From positions 1 through 32,601 of IMG/VR virus record IMGVR_UViG_3300017971_000604: DNA of 32,601 nt. One strand, given 5' to 3'. The notes beneath the pieces are model-generated. The model saw only the letters and a program-made list of their open reading frames with translations. It did no database searches and was not told the DNA's origin. Origin of the DNA: a virus. Of the stretch, positions 1 to 7,238 are shown piece by piece. The translations under genes and the position numbers were made by a program. The first letter of the stretch is position 1. Each line of letters starts with the position of its first letter.

Positions 1-480
1 GCGGCGTGGAGGGCCTGCGAACGCGGCGACTGGATGCTGTGGCTTTTGGGCAAACTCTCGGGTGAACCGGGAAGCGACGCGCGGCGGAAACTCGTGCTCG
101 CCGCCTGTGCGTGTGCGAGGCTCTCTCTTGAGTATGTCCCAAAAGGCGAAGATCGCCCGCGTAAGACCATCGAGACCGCCGAGGCGTGGGCCAAGTACAG
201 GCGGGGCGTGACCTTGGATGATGTGCGAAAAGCCGTCGCCGCCGCCTACGCCGCCTACGCCGCCGCCTACGCCGCCTACGCCGCCGACAACGCCGCCAAA
301 GCCGCTGCCTACGCCGCCGACGCCGCCGACAACGCCGCCTACGCCGCCGCCAAAGCCGCCGCCAACGCCAACGTCCGAGTAGAAACTCTCGCAAAATGCG
401 CGGTGATAGTCCGCAAGTTCTATCCGAGGGCTCCGAAGTTGGCGCGAAATCTGACAAGGAGGAATCGTGGGGCTCCGTAA
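1..480 (+). CDS. Putative immunity-like protein, 5' truncated by the window edge
   Basis: The frame is already open at base 1, upstream of the first ATG at 34, so the gene begins outside the window. The visible part reads DWMLWL, then a Cys/Ala-rich helix (LVLAACACAR), then ETAEAWA. This resembles the phage and bacterial 'putative immunity protein' (Imm-5-like) family, in which an Ala-rich repeat often follows AEAWA; the family call is from memory. Codons of about 232-372 encode an Ala-Ala-Tyr/Asp/Lys repeat, and the C-terminus ends in a basic segment. No catalytic motif is visible. It overlaps the next gene by 14 bases, which suggests co-translation. Its role in a phage is unclear, and whether it confers immunity to anything cannot be read from the sequence. 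Confidence 0.6.
   Translation, partial: AAWRACERGDWMLWLLGKLSGEPGSDARRKLVLAACACARLSLEYVPKGEDRPRKTIETAEAWAKYRRGVTLDDVRKAVAAAYAAYAAAYAAYAADNAAKAAAYAADAADNAAYAAAKAAANANVRVETLAKCAVIVRKFYPRAPKLARNLTRRNRGAP
232..372 (+). repeat. In-frame GCC-rich minisatellite encoding Ala-Ala-Tyr repeats
   Basis: The sequence is built almost entirely from GCC codons interrupted by TAC, GAC-AAC or AAA codons, in units of 9-15 bases. The product is an Ala-rich segment with Tyr, Asp-Asn or Lys every three to five residues, probably helical. Such tracts expand and contract by slippage, so copy number may vary between isolates. Confidence 0.85.
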
Positions 481-1144
481 ATCCAAAGGCAATATGTACC
501 CGTGGGTTACTCACACGCACGCGGCACTTGGCGGCGAGTGTCCGCACAAATGCCCCTACTGCTATGTAGACAACCCTCGGTGGGGCCGGGCTCCCAAGTA
601 CCAAGGGAATCTGCGTCTTATCGTAGGCGAAATGGCGACCAACTTGGGGAGCGGACGCACGATTTTCAAGGAGAACTGCAACGACCTCTTCGCCGCAGAT
701 GGCGTTCTTATCTGCGCCGTGCTGGAACACTGCCGGAAGTACCCCGACAACATCTATGTATTTCAGACGAAGAACCCGCGACGCATGTGGGATTTTCGAG
801 ACGCGTTCCCGCCCCGCACCATACTGGGCACAACGATTGAAACCAACCGCACGGTGAAGGGGTCACATGCGCCTAACCCTGCGGATCGAGTTGCGCCGAT
901 GGAGCGGCTACCCTCGCCAAAGTTCGTCACCGTTGAGCCGATCTTGGATTTTGACGTGGCTGTACTTCTGGGTTGGATTAAGAAAATCACCCCCACCTTC
1001 GTCAACATCGGCGCGGACTCAAAAGGCCACGGACTTCCTGAGCCATCGCCCGATAAGATCAATGCGCTGATCGTAGGCATCCAGCAGGCGGGGATAGAAA
1101 TACGGGAGAAGCACAACCTTGGGCGGTTGTTGCGTGAATCTTGA
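467..1144 (+). CDS. Radical SAM protein, phage Gp37/Gp68 (DUF5131) type
   Basis: The 225-aa protein carries Cys25-x3-Cys29-x2-Cys32 (CPHKCPYC), the [4Fe-4S] cluster motif of radical S-adenosylmethionine enzymes. It is followed by features typical of the phage Gp37/Gp68 family: FKENCNDLF, VFQTKNPRR, a TTIETN strand and FVTVEPILDFD near the middle. Substrate and reaction are not known for this family. The start is GTG 467, chosen because AAGGAGG lies at 456-462; it overlaps the upstream gene by 14 bases. Base composition looks less GC-rich than the structural genes, which fits a separately acquired accessory gene. The family call is strong; the function is open. Confidence 0.85.
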   Translation: MGLRKSKGNMYPWVTHTHAALGGECPHKCPYCYVDNPRWGRAPKYQGNLRLIVGEMATNLGSGRTIFKENCNDLFAADGVLICAVLEHCRKYPDNIYVFQTKNPRRMWDFRDAFPPRTILGTTIETNRTVKGSHAPNPADRVAPMERLPSPKFVTVEPILDFDVAVLLGWIKKITPTFVNIGADSKGHGLPEPSPDKINALIVGIQQAGIEIREKHNLGRLLRES

Positions 1145-1251
1145 CTTGTGGGCACACCCCAACCGCAGAGGCTTGGAAGGGGTGTCTAGTAGGAACGAAC
1201 CGGGAGTATTATAGCACAGGTGTTATGAATAGAGCGGCGGAAGGAGGGCGA

Positions 1252-1581
1252 GTGAGCTGCGTGTTCGTCGTCGAGGGCCCGCTCTTGGGCTACCGCGCAT
1301 CCGTGCGCCGCGCATTCGATCCGGCGTACAAGGCGTTCAAGGAGCGCGTCCGCCTCCTGGCGAACCTCGCAGGCGTGCCGTCCGAACTCGAGTCGGACGC
1401 CAAGGCGAAGATCATCGTGATAATCCACTGGAAGCGCAAGCCCCGGATCGACGGGGAGAACGTGATGAAAGCCCTCGTCGATGCCATTTGGACGCAGGAC
1501 CGCCGCGTGTTCGACGGCCGATACGTCGTCCATGAGAATACCGGCGAGACCGAGTGGGCGAAGGTGGAGGTGAGGACGTGA
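1252..1581 (+). CDS. RusA-like Holliday junction resolvase (tentative)
   Basis: The 109-aa protein contains RIDGENVMKALVDAI followed by a QDRRVFDG segment. This has the spacing of the RusA signature, in which Asp-x-Asp-Asn and a Lys are followed about 20 residues later by an acidic pair. RusA-type enzymes cut four-way DNA junctions and in phages resolve branched DNA before packaging. Here the second catalytic Asp appears to be Glu (D-G-E-N), so activity is uncertain. GTG 1252 is chosen because AAGGAGG sits at 1241-1247; upstream in-frame starts at 1141 and 1225 lack such a site. It ends in a GTGA overlap with the next gene. The 1145-1251 interval holds no gene; an AT-rich TATTAT at 1207 has no convincing -35. 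Confidence 0.6.
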   Translation: MSCVFVVEGPLLGYRASVRRAFDPAYKAFKERVRLLANLAGVPSELESDAKAKIIVIIHWKRKPRIDGENVMKALVDAIWTQDRRVFDGRYVVHENTGETEWAKVEVRT

Positions 1582-2282
1582 GGGAACGACGGTCCATCGT
1601 GACGCTCGCCATCGGACGACAGTACGAGCAAATGGCCAAGGTAACGCATCCGCGCATGCGTGAGTACGCCCGCGAGATCGGCGCCGACTTCCACGTCATC
1701 CGGAAGAAGCTCGGGCCGTCGATGCGGCCGCCGCACTTCGAGAAGCTGCAGGCAAGGTATCTGCTCGACGTGTACGATCGCGTCTTGTTCCTCGACACCG
1801 ACATCGCGATCGCGGCCGGGGCTCCGGACATCTTCGCCGAGGTTCCTTCGGGGGAGTTCGCGGGGTATGATGAACTAGGCCGGCTGGGTCAGCGATGGGA
1901 TGTGATCATGACATTCTGGGAGTGGCTGCTTTTCCGGGCTGGCTGCCCGGGGCCTGCGTCGCGGTATTACCTGCCGCGGGGCGTGGCCTACCTGAACGCC
2001 GGGGTATGGCTCTTCGACCGATCGCACCGCTCGCTTTTCCGAGACCCCCCGCGCAGTTGTTGGGAGTTCCAGCTTCCGGAACAGACCTTCCTGAACTTCC
2101 TCATCCGTTGCGATCGCGTGAAGGTGTTCCGCCTTTCGCCCCGGTGGAACTACATGACGCACTACCTCGGGAACGACCTCCCGGCGCGCTTTCCCGTGTA
2201 TTTCTACCACGTCATCGGGTACGGGTCAAAAGACAGGCTGGGCACTTTGCGGAGATTGATCCATGGGACGAAAAACAGTTGA
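1578..2282 (+). CDS. GT8-like glycosyltransferase
   Basis: The 234-aa protein has a GT-A architecture. An N-terminal strand (SIVTLAIG) is followed by KLQARYLLDVYDRVLFLDTD, whose Asp-Thr-Asp at about 73-75 is the metal and sugar-nucleotide binding motif. LNAGVWLFDR and PEQTFLNFLI are typical of family 8 enzymes such as galactosyl- or glycogenin-like transferases. GTG 1578 is chosen over GTG 1554 because it forms a GTGA overlap with the upstream stop and has GGAGGTGAGG at 1566-1575. Substrate and target are unknown. A second, unrelated glycosyltransferase lies at 26976. Virion, DNA or host-envelope glycosylation are all possible. Confidence 0.75.
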   Translation: MRERRSIVTLAIGRQYEQMAKVTHPRMREYAREIGADFHVIRKKLGPSMRPPHFEKLQARYLLDVYDRVLFLDTDIAIAAGAPDIFAEVPSGEFAGYDELGRLGQRWDVIMTFWEWLLFRAGCPGPASRYYLPRGVAYLNAGVWLFDRSHRSLFRDPPRSCWEFQLPEQTFLNFLIRCDRVKVFRLSPRWNYMTHYLGNDLPARFPVYFYHVIGYGSKDRLGTLRRLIHGTKNS

Positions 2283-2889
2283 CGATTTGCGAAAGATGTT
2301 CGAGGCTGAACGCCAGGCGAATGACCGGCTGATATCGATGAACGCAATTTTGCACCAAGCGATTCTCGACGTGAAGATCAGGGCGATTTCCGCCTTGGGC
2401 GATTACGAGAACGCCATCGCGTCACAAGGAGGATGCAACGATGGGATCGAGCAAGCGGAGATCGGCAAAGGGCGCTGCGGGACTGATGCAGACGGAGATC
2501 GAGGGAACGACGCCGGAGAGGATCCCGGAGGTCGAGCGGGTGGCGCAGTCGCTGAAGGTCGCGAGGTACAAGCGGCAACTCGTGATCCTCATGAAGAAGC
2601 ACGGAATCCAGGCGTACCCGATCGGCGACAAGATCGCAAGCCTCGAAGTCACGGAGCCGAAGGAGAAGATCAAGTTCACCGCGGAGGACTCGGGATCGAC
2701 GCAGGAGTAGAGGAGCCAAGCCTGGTCTGCGAGGTGGGGGGAATCGAGGTCCACAGAGTCGGAGACCTCTACGAAGTGCGGCAGCGGAAGTCGGGGAGGT
2801 TCGTGACGCTCGCGGACCTCCTCGATCTTTCCAGCGCCGCGGAAAAGGCGTATCAGATCGAGAGAGTCGGGAGAGAGGAAGGGGACTGA
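2263..2889 (+). CDS. Open frame of doubtful unity: real-looking ends around a nested gene
   Basis: This frame is open for 208 codons. The first 55 codons (MGRKTVDDLRKMFEAER onward) look like a genuine helical phage protein and start inside the end of the glycosyltransferase gene. The last 55 codons (IEVHRVGDLYEVRQRKSG onward) also look genuine. The middle is Gly/Asp/Arg-rich with no sensible pattern, and lies over a convincing gene in another frame (2441-2710). Either two short genes are joined by a chance-open frame, or the downstream part starts at CTG 2722 or GTG 2734, or a stop was lost by mutation or assembly error. I would not treat the 208-aa product as real without further evidence. 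No function is recognised. Confidence 0.4.
   Translation: MGRKTVDDLRKMFEAERQANDRLISMNAILHQAILDVKIRAISALGDYENAIASQGGCNDGIEQAEIGKGRCGTDADGDRGNDAGEDPGGRAGGAVAEGREVQAATRDPHEEARNPGVPDRRQDRKPRSHGAEGEDQVHRGGLGIDAGVEEPSLVCEVGGIEVHRVGDLYEVRQRKSGRFVTLADLLDLSSAAEKAYQIERVGREEGD
2441..2710 (+). CDS. Hypothetical phage protein, 89 aa
   Basis: The ATG at 2441 follows AAGGAGG at 2426-2432 with 8 bases of spacing. The protein is small and charged: a basic N-terminus, then a helical segment RVAQSLKVARYKRQLVILMK, then an acidic C-terminus. Its amino-acid composition is protein-like, unlike the overlapping frame that spans it, so this is probably the real gene here. No known domain is recognised. It sits in a run of short genes before terminase, a position often holding early or regulatory phage genes. 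Confidence 0.7.
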   Translation: MGSSKRRSAKGAAGLMQTEIEGTTPERIPEVERVAQSLKVARYKRQLVILMKKHGIQAYPIGDKIASLEVTEPKEKIKFTAEDSGSTQE

Positions 2890-3105
2890 ATGAGCGATGT
2901 CAGAACGAAACGCGGTCGGCGGGAAAAGGCGATCGATCTCATATGCCTCGGCAAGCAGTGCGAGGCTTTCGCCGACTGGTTCGACCTCGCCGAAGAGCCG
3001 ACCACGGCCAGGCTACTTCGGACCATCCGTGTTAAACTGGAAATCCTCGCCGCCCGGACGGCGAGGATCAAGTTCGTCCCGACCAGGAAGGAGAAACGAA
3101 GATGA
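2890..3105 (+). CDS. Hypothetical basic phage protein, 71 aa
   Basis: The ATG directly abuts the preceding stop (TGAATG), with purine-rich GAGAGAGGAAGGGG just upstream as a ribosome binding site. The protein is basic and helical: KRGRREKAID, an aromatic FADWFDL segment, then LLRTIRVKLEILAARTAR. It ends in an ATGA overlap with a small membrane protein, so the two are probably translated together. I do not recognise a family. Confidence 0.6.
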   Translation: MSDVRTKRGRREKAIDLICLGKQCEAFADWFDLAEEPTTARLLRTIRVKLEILAARTARIKFVPTRKEKRR

Positions 3106-3224
3106 ACAGGAACAAAAGCGCGTTCGAGCAGGGGTTCGGCGGATGCCTCGGAGTCGCAGTGGCGATCCTCGCCGCGCTGTTCGCGTTGTGGCTCCTGGGT
3201 GTGATGCTCGGCGGCATGAGGTGA
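3102..3224 (+). CDS. Small single-span membrane protein, 40 aa
   Basis: The start codon overlaps the preceding stop (ATGA), and AAGGAG at 3088-3093 lies 8 bases upstream. The product begins with a short polar segment (MNRNKSAFEQ) and continues with one hydrophobic helix of about 22 residues around CLGVAVAILAALFALWLLGV, then ends in a short basic tail. It is predicted to sit in the inner membrane. Its function cannot be told from sequence; small phage membrane proteins may act in superinfection exclusion or lysis. Confidence 0.6.
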   Translation: MNRNKSAFEQGFGGCLGVAVAILAALFALWLLGVMLGGMR

Positions 3225-3227
3225 GCC

Positions 3228-3434
3228 ATGCAGATAAAGATGCAGGACGCGAACACGCTCATCGTCGAGCCCGAATCCACCGCCGAGCAGGTCTACCTCG
3301 AGGGCCTCGTGAAGCGCGGCGTGCTGGTCACTCTCGAGAAGCCGCAGCCGTTCGCCATGAATGTCATCCGCCTCAAGATCGAGGCGTCTCCGGCTGAACG
3401 GCGGCCTATTGACTGCGACCCCGGCGGGTCGTAG
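3228..3434 (+). CDS. Hypothetical phage protein, 68 aa
   Basis: The ATG lies three bases after the preceding stop; the end of the upstream gene (GGCATGAGGTGA) gives only a modest ribosome binding site. The sequence alternates beta-like and helical segments (TLIVEPESTAEQVYLEGLVK, then MNVIRLKIEAS) and has no membrane segment. No family is recognised. Its final codons contain a promoter-like -35, and its TAG stop doubles as the first half of the -10 hexamer at 3432. Confidence 0.6.
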   Translation: MQIKMQDANTLIVEPESTAEQVYLEGLVKRGVLVTLEKPQPFAMNVIRLKIEASPAERRPIDCDPGGS

Positions 3435-3437
3435 ACT
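3409..3437 (+). promoter_or_regulatory. Promoter-like site upstream of terminase
   Basis: TTGACT at 3409-3414 is separated by exactly 17 bases from TAGACT at 3432-3437. The -35 matches the sigma-70 consensus at five of six positions and the -10 at four. TAGNNT -10 boxes are usual in high-GC Gram-positive bacteria. The expected start of transcription is near 3443-3445, just before the terminator-like hairpin. Confidence 0.6.
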
Positions 3438-3459
3438 ACCAGCGTAATCCCCCAACCGG

Positions 3460-3503
3460 GCGGGGCGCCGGTTCCGATGGCGAGTACCGGCGCTCCGCTT
3501 TTT
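3460..3503 (+). terminator. Terminator-like hairpin abutting the TerS start (possible attenuator)
   Basis: A 12-bp stem, with one G-U pair, forms between 3460-3471 and 3487-3498 around a 15-nt loop, followed directly by TTTTT at 3499-3503 and then ATG at 3504. A competing weaker hairpin pairs AACCGG (3454-3459) with CCGGTT (3468-3473) and would break the terminator stem. The layout suggests conditional read-through into the packaging genes, but an ordinary terminator is equally possible. Confidence 0.65.
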
Positions 3504-4004
3504 ATGCCGAGGAGAAAAAAAACAGGTCGGCCCTCGAAACTCACCCCTGCGTGCACCAACGCGATCGTCACCGCAATCAAGGTCGGCACCCCTTTCGTGC
3601 ACGCCGCGCACGCCGCAGGGATCAGTTACGATACTTTCCGGAAATGGATCGTCCGGGGAATGGATGAGGAGTCCGGTCCGTTTAAAAAGTTTTTCAACGA
3701 CGTAAAAAAAGCGGAGGGGGAGTTTGTTCTGAACAACCTTGCGATCATCCAGAAAGCCGCGATGGACGGAGCTTGGCAGGCCGCGGCCTGGAAGCTCGAG
3801 CGCCGCTACCCGCAGGATTTCGGACGGAAGTTCCAGACCGAGGGCGGCCAGGAGACCACCATGTCGAGCGACGAGGCGGACAGCGAGATCAAACGCTCCG
3901 GAGACATCCTCAAACGGCACGGCTTCAAACTGCTCGGCAGGACCGGCACCACCGATGGCAACGGACGCAAAGCCAAAAACAACGGCGACGCATCCGGGCG
4001 GTGA
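3504..4004 (+). CDS. terS: Terminase small subunit
   Basis: The product (166 aa from this start) opens with a basic stretch and GRPSKLTP, followed by a helix-turn-helix (VHAAHAAGISYDTFRKWIVR) and then NNLAIIQKAAMDGAWQAAAW and LERRYPQDFGR. This order is typical of DNA-binding small terminase subunits, which recognise the packaging site and regulate the large subunit. The gene directly precedes TerL and overlaps it by 50 bases. ATG 3504 has no good ribosome binding site because it sits at the base of the hairpin; ATG 3477, in the hairpin loop, is an alternative that adds nine residues. Translation may depend on the fold of the leader. Confidence 0.85.
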   Translation: MPRRKKTGRPSKLTPACTNAIVTAIKVGTPFVHAAHAAGISYDTFRKWIVRGMDEESGPFKKFFNDVKKAEGEFVLNNLAIIQKAAMDGAWQAAAWKLERRYPQDFGRKFQTEGGQETTMSSDEADSEIKRSGDILKRHGFKLLGRTGTTDGNGRKAKNNGDASGR

Positions 4005-5583
4005 CGCCGAAGACCTCACGCCCGTCGCGCAGGCGCTCCGCGTGAAATGCGCCGAGGCGGCCCGCGCCAGCCGCGATTTCTTCATCGAGTACGTCGTCCG
4101 CGACGCCAACGGCCGCGACATCCGCATCGAGGAGATCCACCGCGAAGGATACGCCTTCATCGACTGGGCTCAGTCGGAAGGCAGATACCCCGTCATCATG
4201 GCGCCGTGGGGTTCGGGCAAGACCACGATGTACGTGGTCCCGTTCGCGCTCCGCGCCATCGGCCAGGATCCCAACGTTCGCATCGGTATCTTTTCCAACG
4301 AAGAGGGCCTCGCCGCCGACCGGGTGGAGTCGATCAAGTCGTACATCGAGGATTCGCGGGAGTTCCGGGCGGTCTATCCCGGCGTCGTCGCGAACCGCGA
4401 CAAGTGGGGCACGCACGGTTTGATGGTCAAACGCCCGTCGAAAGACCCGACGCCCACCGTTTCGCCGAAGGGGATTTTGGGATCCAAGGTCGGCCCGCGT
4501 TACGACCTGATCTTCTGCGACGACATCACCGATTTCGAGAACTCCGTCTATTCGGCGGCGAAACGGACGGCGGTCGATCAGCGGCTCCACAACACGGTGA
4601 TGAGTCGCTTGAGCAAGACCGGAAACATTCTCTTCGTTGCGACGGCGTGGCATTCCCAGGACGCGGTGGAGAAGCTCAAGAAGGACGATCGGTTCGCCGT
4701 GCTTGTTCAATCCGTGAACGACGACTGTTCGACGATCGAACAGACGAACCTCGTGACGGGCGAGAGGAAGACGCTCCCGCTCCCGGTCACCCTCGATCGC
4801 AAAAGGCTGCTGCATGAGCGGGCGAACCGGCCGCGCGAGTTCGCCCGAGGCAGGCAGCAGCGGGCTTACACCGAGGAGGAGAAGACCTTCAGCCGCGAGT
4901 CGGTCCTCGAGGCGATCGTCGAGAGCGACATCGTCTTCGCGTCGCTCAAGCCGCTGCCGAAGGGGTACGGCATCGACTTGTGCGGGGAGGCCCGGGCCGG
5001 GAACGCCCTTGTCGGCGCGGCGTGGGAGGAAACGGAGCAGCGGACGAACTTCTTCGACTGCGACGTCCTCAAGGCGACCAGCCCGCAGGTGTGCGAGGCG
5101 GCGGTGGAGAAGTGCCGCGCGCATGCGTGCGACTTCATGGTCGTCGAGAACAACGCCTATCAGCAGAGCTTCATCGAGTGGGGCAGGGCGGCGCATGACG
5201 AGTCCGTGCCGTGGGAGTCGCACACGACGGGCCGCAACAAGGCCGACCTCATGTTGGGGCTGCCCGGGTTCGCGGCGTCGCTCGGAGCTGGCGGCGTTCG
5301 ATTCGTCTTCTCCGAACGGCCGGAGGCGTGCAGGAAATTCCTCTGCGAGTGCACCACGGGGCTGTGCAAGCTCGTCAAGGACCTGATCGCGCATCCGTTC
5401 GGCGACGACGACTCCATCATGGCCGCGTGGTTCATCTGGAAGAAGTTCCGCATGACGGGTGCGGCGGCGGATGGAGGCTCTCCGCAAAATCAGTCTTCCC
5501 AACCGCGTGATCGTCGGCTATATTCCCCGCGGGAGAACATCGCGCGGCACAGGCGCGCCGGAAGCCGCCGCCGCTTCTTTTAG
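3955..5583 (+). CDS. terL: Terminase large subunit (packaging ATPase and nuclease)
   Basis: This 542-aa protein is the motor that pumps DNA into the prohead and cuts the concatemer. Walker A is APWGSGKTT at about 83-91, Walker B is YDLIFCDD at about 183-190, and the coupling motif is FVATAWH at about 227-233. The C-terminal RNase H-like nuclease shows Asp341 (GYGIDLC), Glu398 (VVENN) and an Asp cluster at about 484-486 (FGDDDS). ATG 3955 is chosen because homology-like sequence starts after it; the 72 codons upstream in the same frame are Arg/Ser/Pro-rich shadow of TerS. The last 40 residues are basic and may contact portal or DNA. Confidence 0.95.
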   Translation: MATDAKPKTTATHPGGDAEDLTPVAQALRVKCAEAARASRDFFIEYVVRDANGRDIRIEEIHREGYAFIDWAQSEGRYPVIMAPWGSGKTTMYVVPFALRAIGQDPNVRIGIFSNEEGLAADRVESIKSYIEDSREFRAVYPGVVANRDKWGTHGLMVKRPSKDPTPTVSPKGILGSKVGPRYDLIFCDDITDFENSVYSAAKRTAVDQRLHNTVMSRLSKTGNILFVATAWHSQDAVEKLKKDDRFAVLVQSVNDDCSTIEQTNLVTGERKTLPLPVTLDRKRLLHERANRPREFARGRQQRAYTEEEKTFSRESVLEAIVESDIVFASLKPLPKGYGIDLCGEARAGNALVGAAWEETEQRTNFFDCDVLKATSPQVCEAAVEKCRAHACDFMVVENNAYQQSFIEWGRAAHDESVPWESHTTGRNKADLMLGLPGFAASLGAGGVRFVFSERPEACRKFLCECTTGLCKLVKDLIAHPFGDDDSIMAAWFIWKKFRMTGAAADGGSPQNQSSQPRDRRLYSPRENIARHRRAGSRRRFF

Positions 5584-5594
5584 GGAACAAGATC

Positions 5595-7238
5595 ATGCCG
5601 AAGAAGACGACCCGCAAACCCGCGCCTGCGCCGAAGCGTCTGGGGAAACGCGCGATCAAGTCCATCTCCACCCGGATCGTCGACATGGTCGAGGAGAAGA
5701 ATCTCGCGGAGGTGGCCAGGAAGATCGCCTCGCTCAAGGAGGACTTCCCCTCGTTCTTCGCGATCGGCAACGTCGGCGACGCCGACCCGGAGCTCACGGG
5801 GTTCCGGCGGTTCTCCAGCCGGATTGTGACGACGGACCTGAGCGACGCGCGGCAGGAACGGCAGTACATGACCGCGATCACGCTCTGGCACAAGAGCCCG
5901 ATCGCGCGGTACTTCGTCAACTTGCAGGTCGCGTTCCTCACCGCCGGGAAGATACAGATCGACGCGGCGGACGAGAGGGTCAAGGAATGGATCGGCGCGT
6001 TCCTCTCGGACGAGTTGATCGAGTGGCCTCTTTACCGCAAGCTCCTGGCCCGCGAGGCCGTCCTCGCGGGGGAGATCCTGGCCTATCCGCACATCAACGA
6101 CCAGACGGGCCACGTGCGGCCGGCGTACCTCTCGCCGGCGTACCTCAAGGGCATGCCCGCTCCGGTCCGGGGTTATCCGCACCTGCCCGACAAGGTGCGT
6201 TTGCGCCGCGAGGCGTTGCGGCTTCTGGGGAAGATTCCCGGCGGTGAAGATCAGGCGACGGAACTCAGCAGGCTCGAGATCATGCGCTGCATCCGCCCGC
6301 GATACGTCCAAGACGGCGCGCAGGCGGTTGAGCGTCTCGACGGCGACATCTTTTTCTTCCCGCTCAACCGGCTGCTCTCGTCGCTGCGCGGACATTCGCA
6401 GCTTCTCGCCTCGGCGGACCAGATCGACGCGGTGGACGAGGCGCTCTTCGCCATGATCGAGCGGCTGTACGTGCTCAATCTCTTCTGCTGGCACATCCAG
6501 TACGAGGGGATGAGCGAGGCGAAGATCAGGGAGAAGCAGCGCGAGATCGACTCCCGCGGCGGGTTCCAGCCCGGCGCCGTCTTCGCCACCAACGAAAAGG
6601 TCAAACTCAATCCGGTCAGCGGGAGCTTCCAGAACGCCGATTTTGTCAGCGGCTTCGACAAGGCGATGAACGTCGCGGCGATGGCGTTCGGGTTCCCGCA
6701 GGCGTGGCTCGGCTTGGGAGACCTCGTCAACCGCGCCTCGGCGCAAGTGAGTGAGACGCCGATCATGAAGATGCTCGCGGACAGCCGCGAGGTGTGGCGC
6801 GACTTCGAGAAGAAGGTGCTGCAGTACCACGTCCTGCAGGGGCAGCTTCACGGATCGCTCGCCGGCGTGGCCGACACGTCGTTCACGGTTTCCTACGAAG
6901 AGATGAGCAAGCACGATCAGAGCGACGTGGCGACTACGCTCAACACCCTGACGGGCGCGATGGCCGTCGCGCTGGACCGGAGACTTCTCACCGAAGAACA
7001 GGCCGGCGTGCTCACGAAATTCGTCGCCGAGCAGATCGTCAAGCTTCCCCGGGGCGAGGCGCCGGCCGCGACGCAGCAGATCGATCCCGGTCAGTCCGGC
7101 AATCCCGAGAACGGCAACGCAGGCGGTCCGTCTCCCGCCGAGGAGCGCGCCGACGCCGCGGCGGACGCGATCGAGGCGGGGCTGAGAGCGGCGGCGGAGG
7201 CGCGCGGACGATTCCGACATGCGAGAAACGCCTCTTAA
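5595..7238 (+). CDS. Portal protein
   Basis: This 547-aa protein follows TerL by 11 bases, in the usual portal position, with AGGGAA upstream. It has a basic start, then a long alpha/beta body. Portal-like features are an early helical segment with PIARYFVNLQ, a DGDIFFFPLN strand, MIERLYVLNLF helices, and NVAAMAFGFPQAWLG followed by NRASAQVSE, which is typical of portal stem/clip transitions. The C-terminus is Ala/Glu/Arg-rich and unstructured. Twelve such subunits form the DNA channel that docks terminase and later the tail connector. The call rests on gene order and overall pattern rather than a diagnostic motif. Confidence 0.85.
   Translation: MPKKTTRKPAPAPKRLGKRAIKSISTRIVDMVEEKNLAEVARKIASLKEDFPSFFAIGNVGDADPELTGFRRFSSRIVTTDLSDARQERQYMTAITLWHKSPIARYFVNLQVAFLTAGKIQIDAADERVKEWIGAFLSDELIEWPLYRKLLAREAVLAGEILAYPHINDQTGHVRPAYLSPAYLKGMPAPVRGYPHLPDKVRLRREALRLLGKIPGGEDQATELSRLEIMRCIRPRYVQDGAQAVERLDGDIFFFPLNRLLSSLRGHSQLLASADQIDAVDEALFAMIERLYVLNLFCWHIQYEGMSEAKIREKQREIDSRGGFQPGAVFATNEKVKLNPVSGSFQNADFVSGFDKAMNVAAMAFGFPQAWLGLGDLVNRASAQVSETPIMKMLADSREVWRDFEKKVLQYHVLQGQLHGSLAGVADTSFTVSYEEMSKHDQSDVATTLNTLTGAMAVALDRRLLTEEQAGVLTKFVAEQIVKLPRGEAPAATQQIDPGQSGNPENGNAGGPSPAEERADAAADAIEAGLRAAAEARGRFRHARNAS

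Noticed and set aside
1141-1250. Longer N-terminus for the RusA-like protein
   Set aside because: No ribosome binding site at 1141 or 1225 and no family-like sequence before residue 37; GTG 1252 has AAGGAGG.
3925-5502. Minus-strand open frame of 525 codons opposite TerL
   Set aside because: Shadow of the terminase gene, no ribosome binding site, Arg/Leu-rich nonsense composition.
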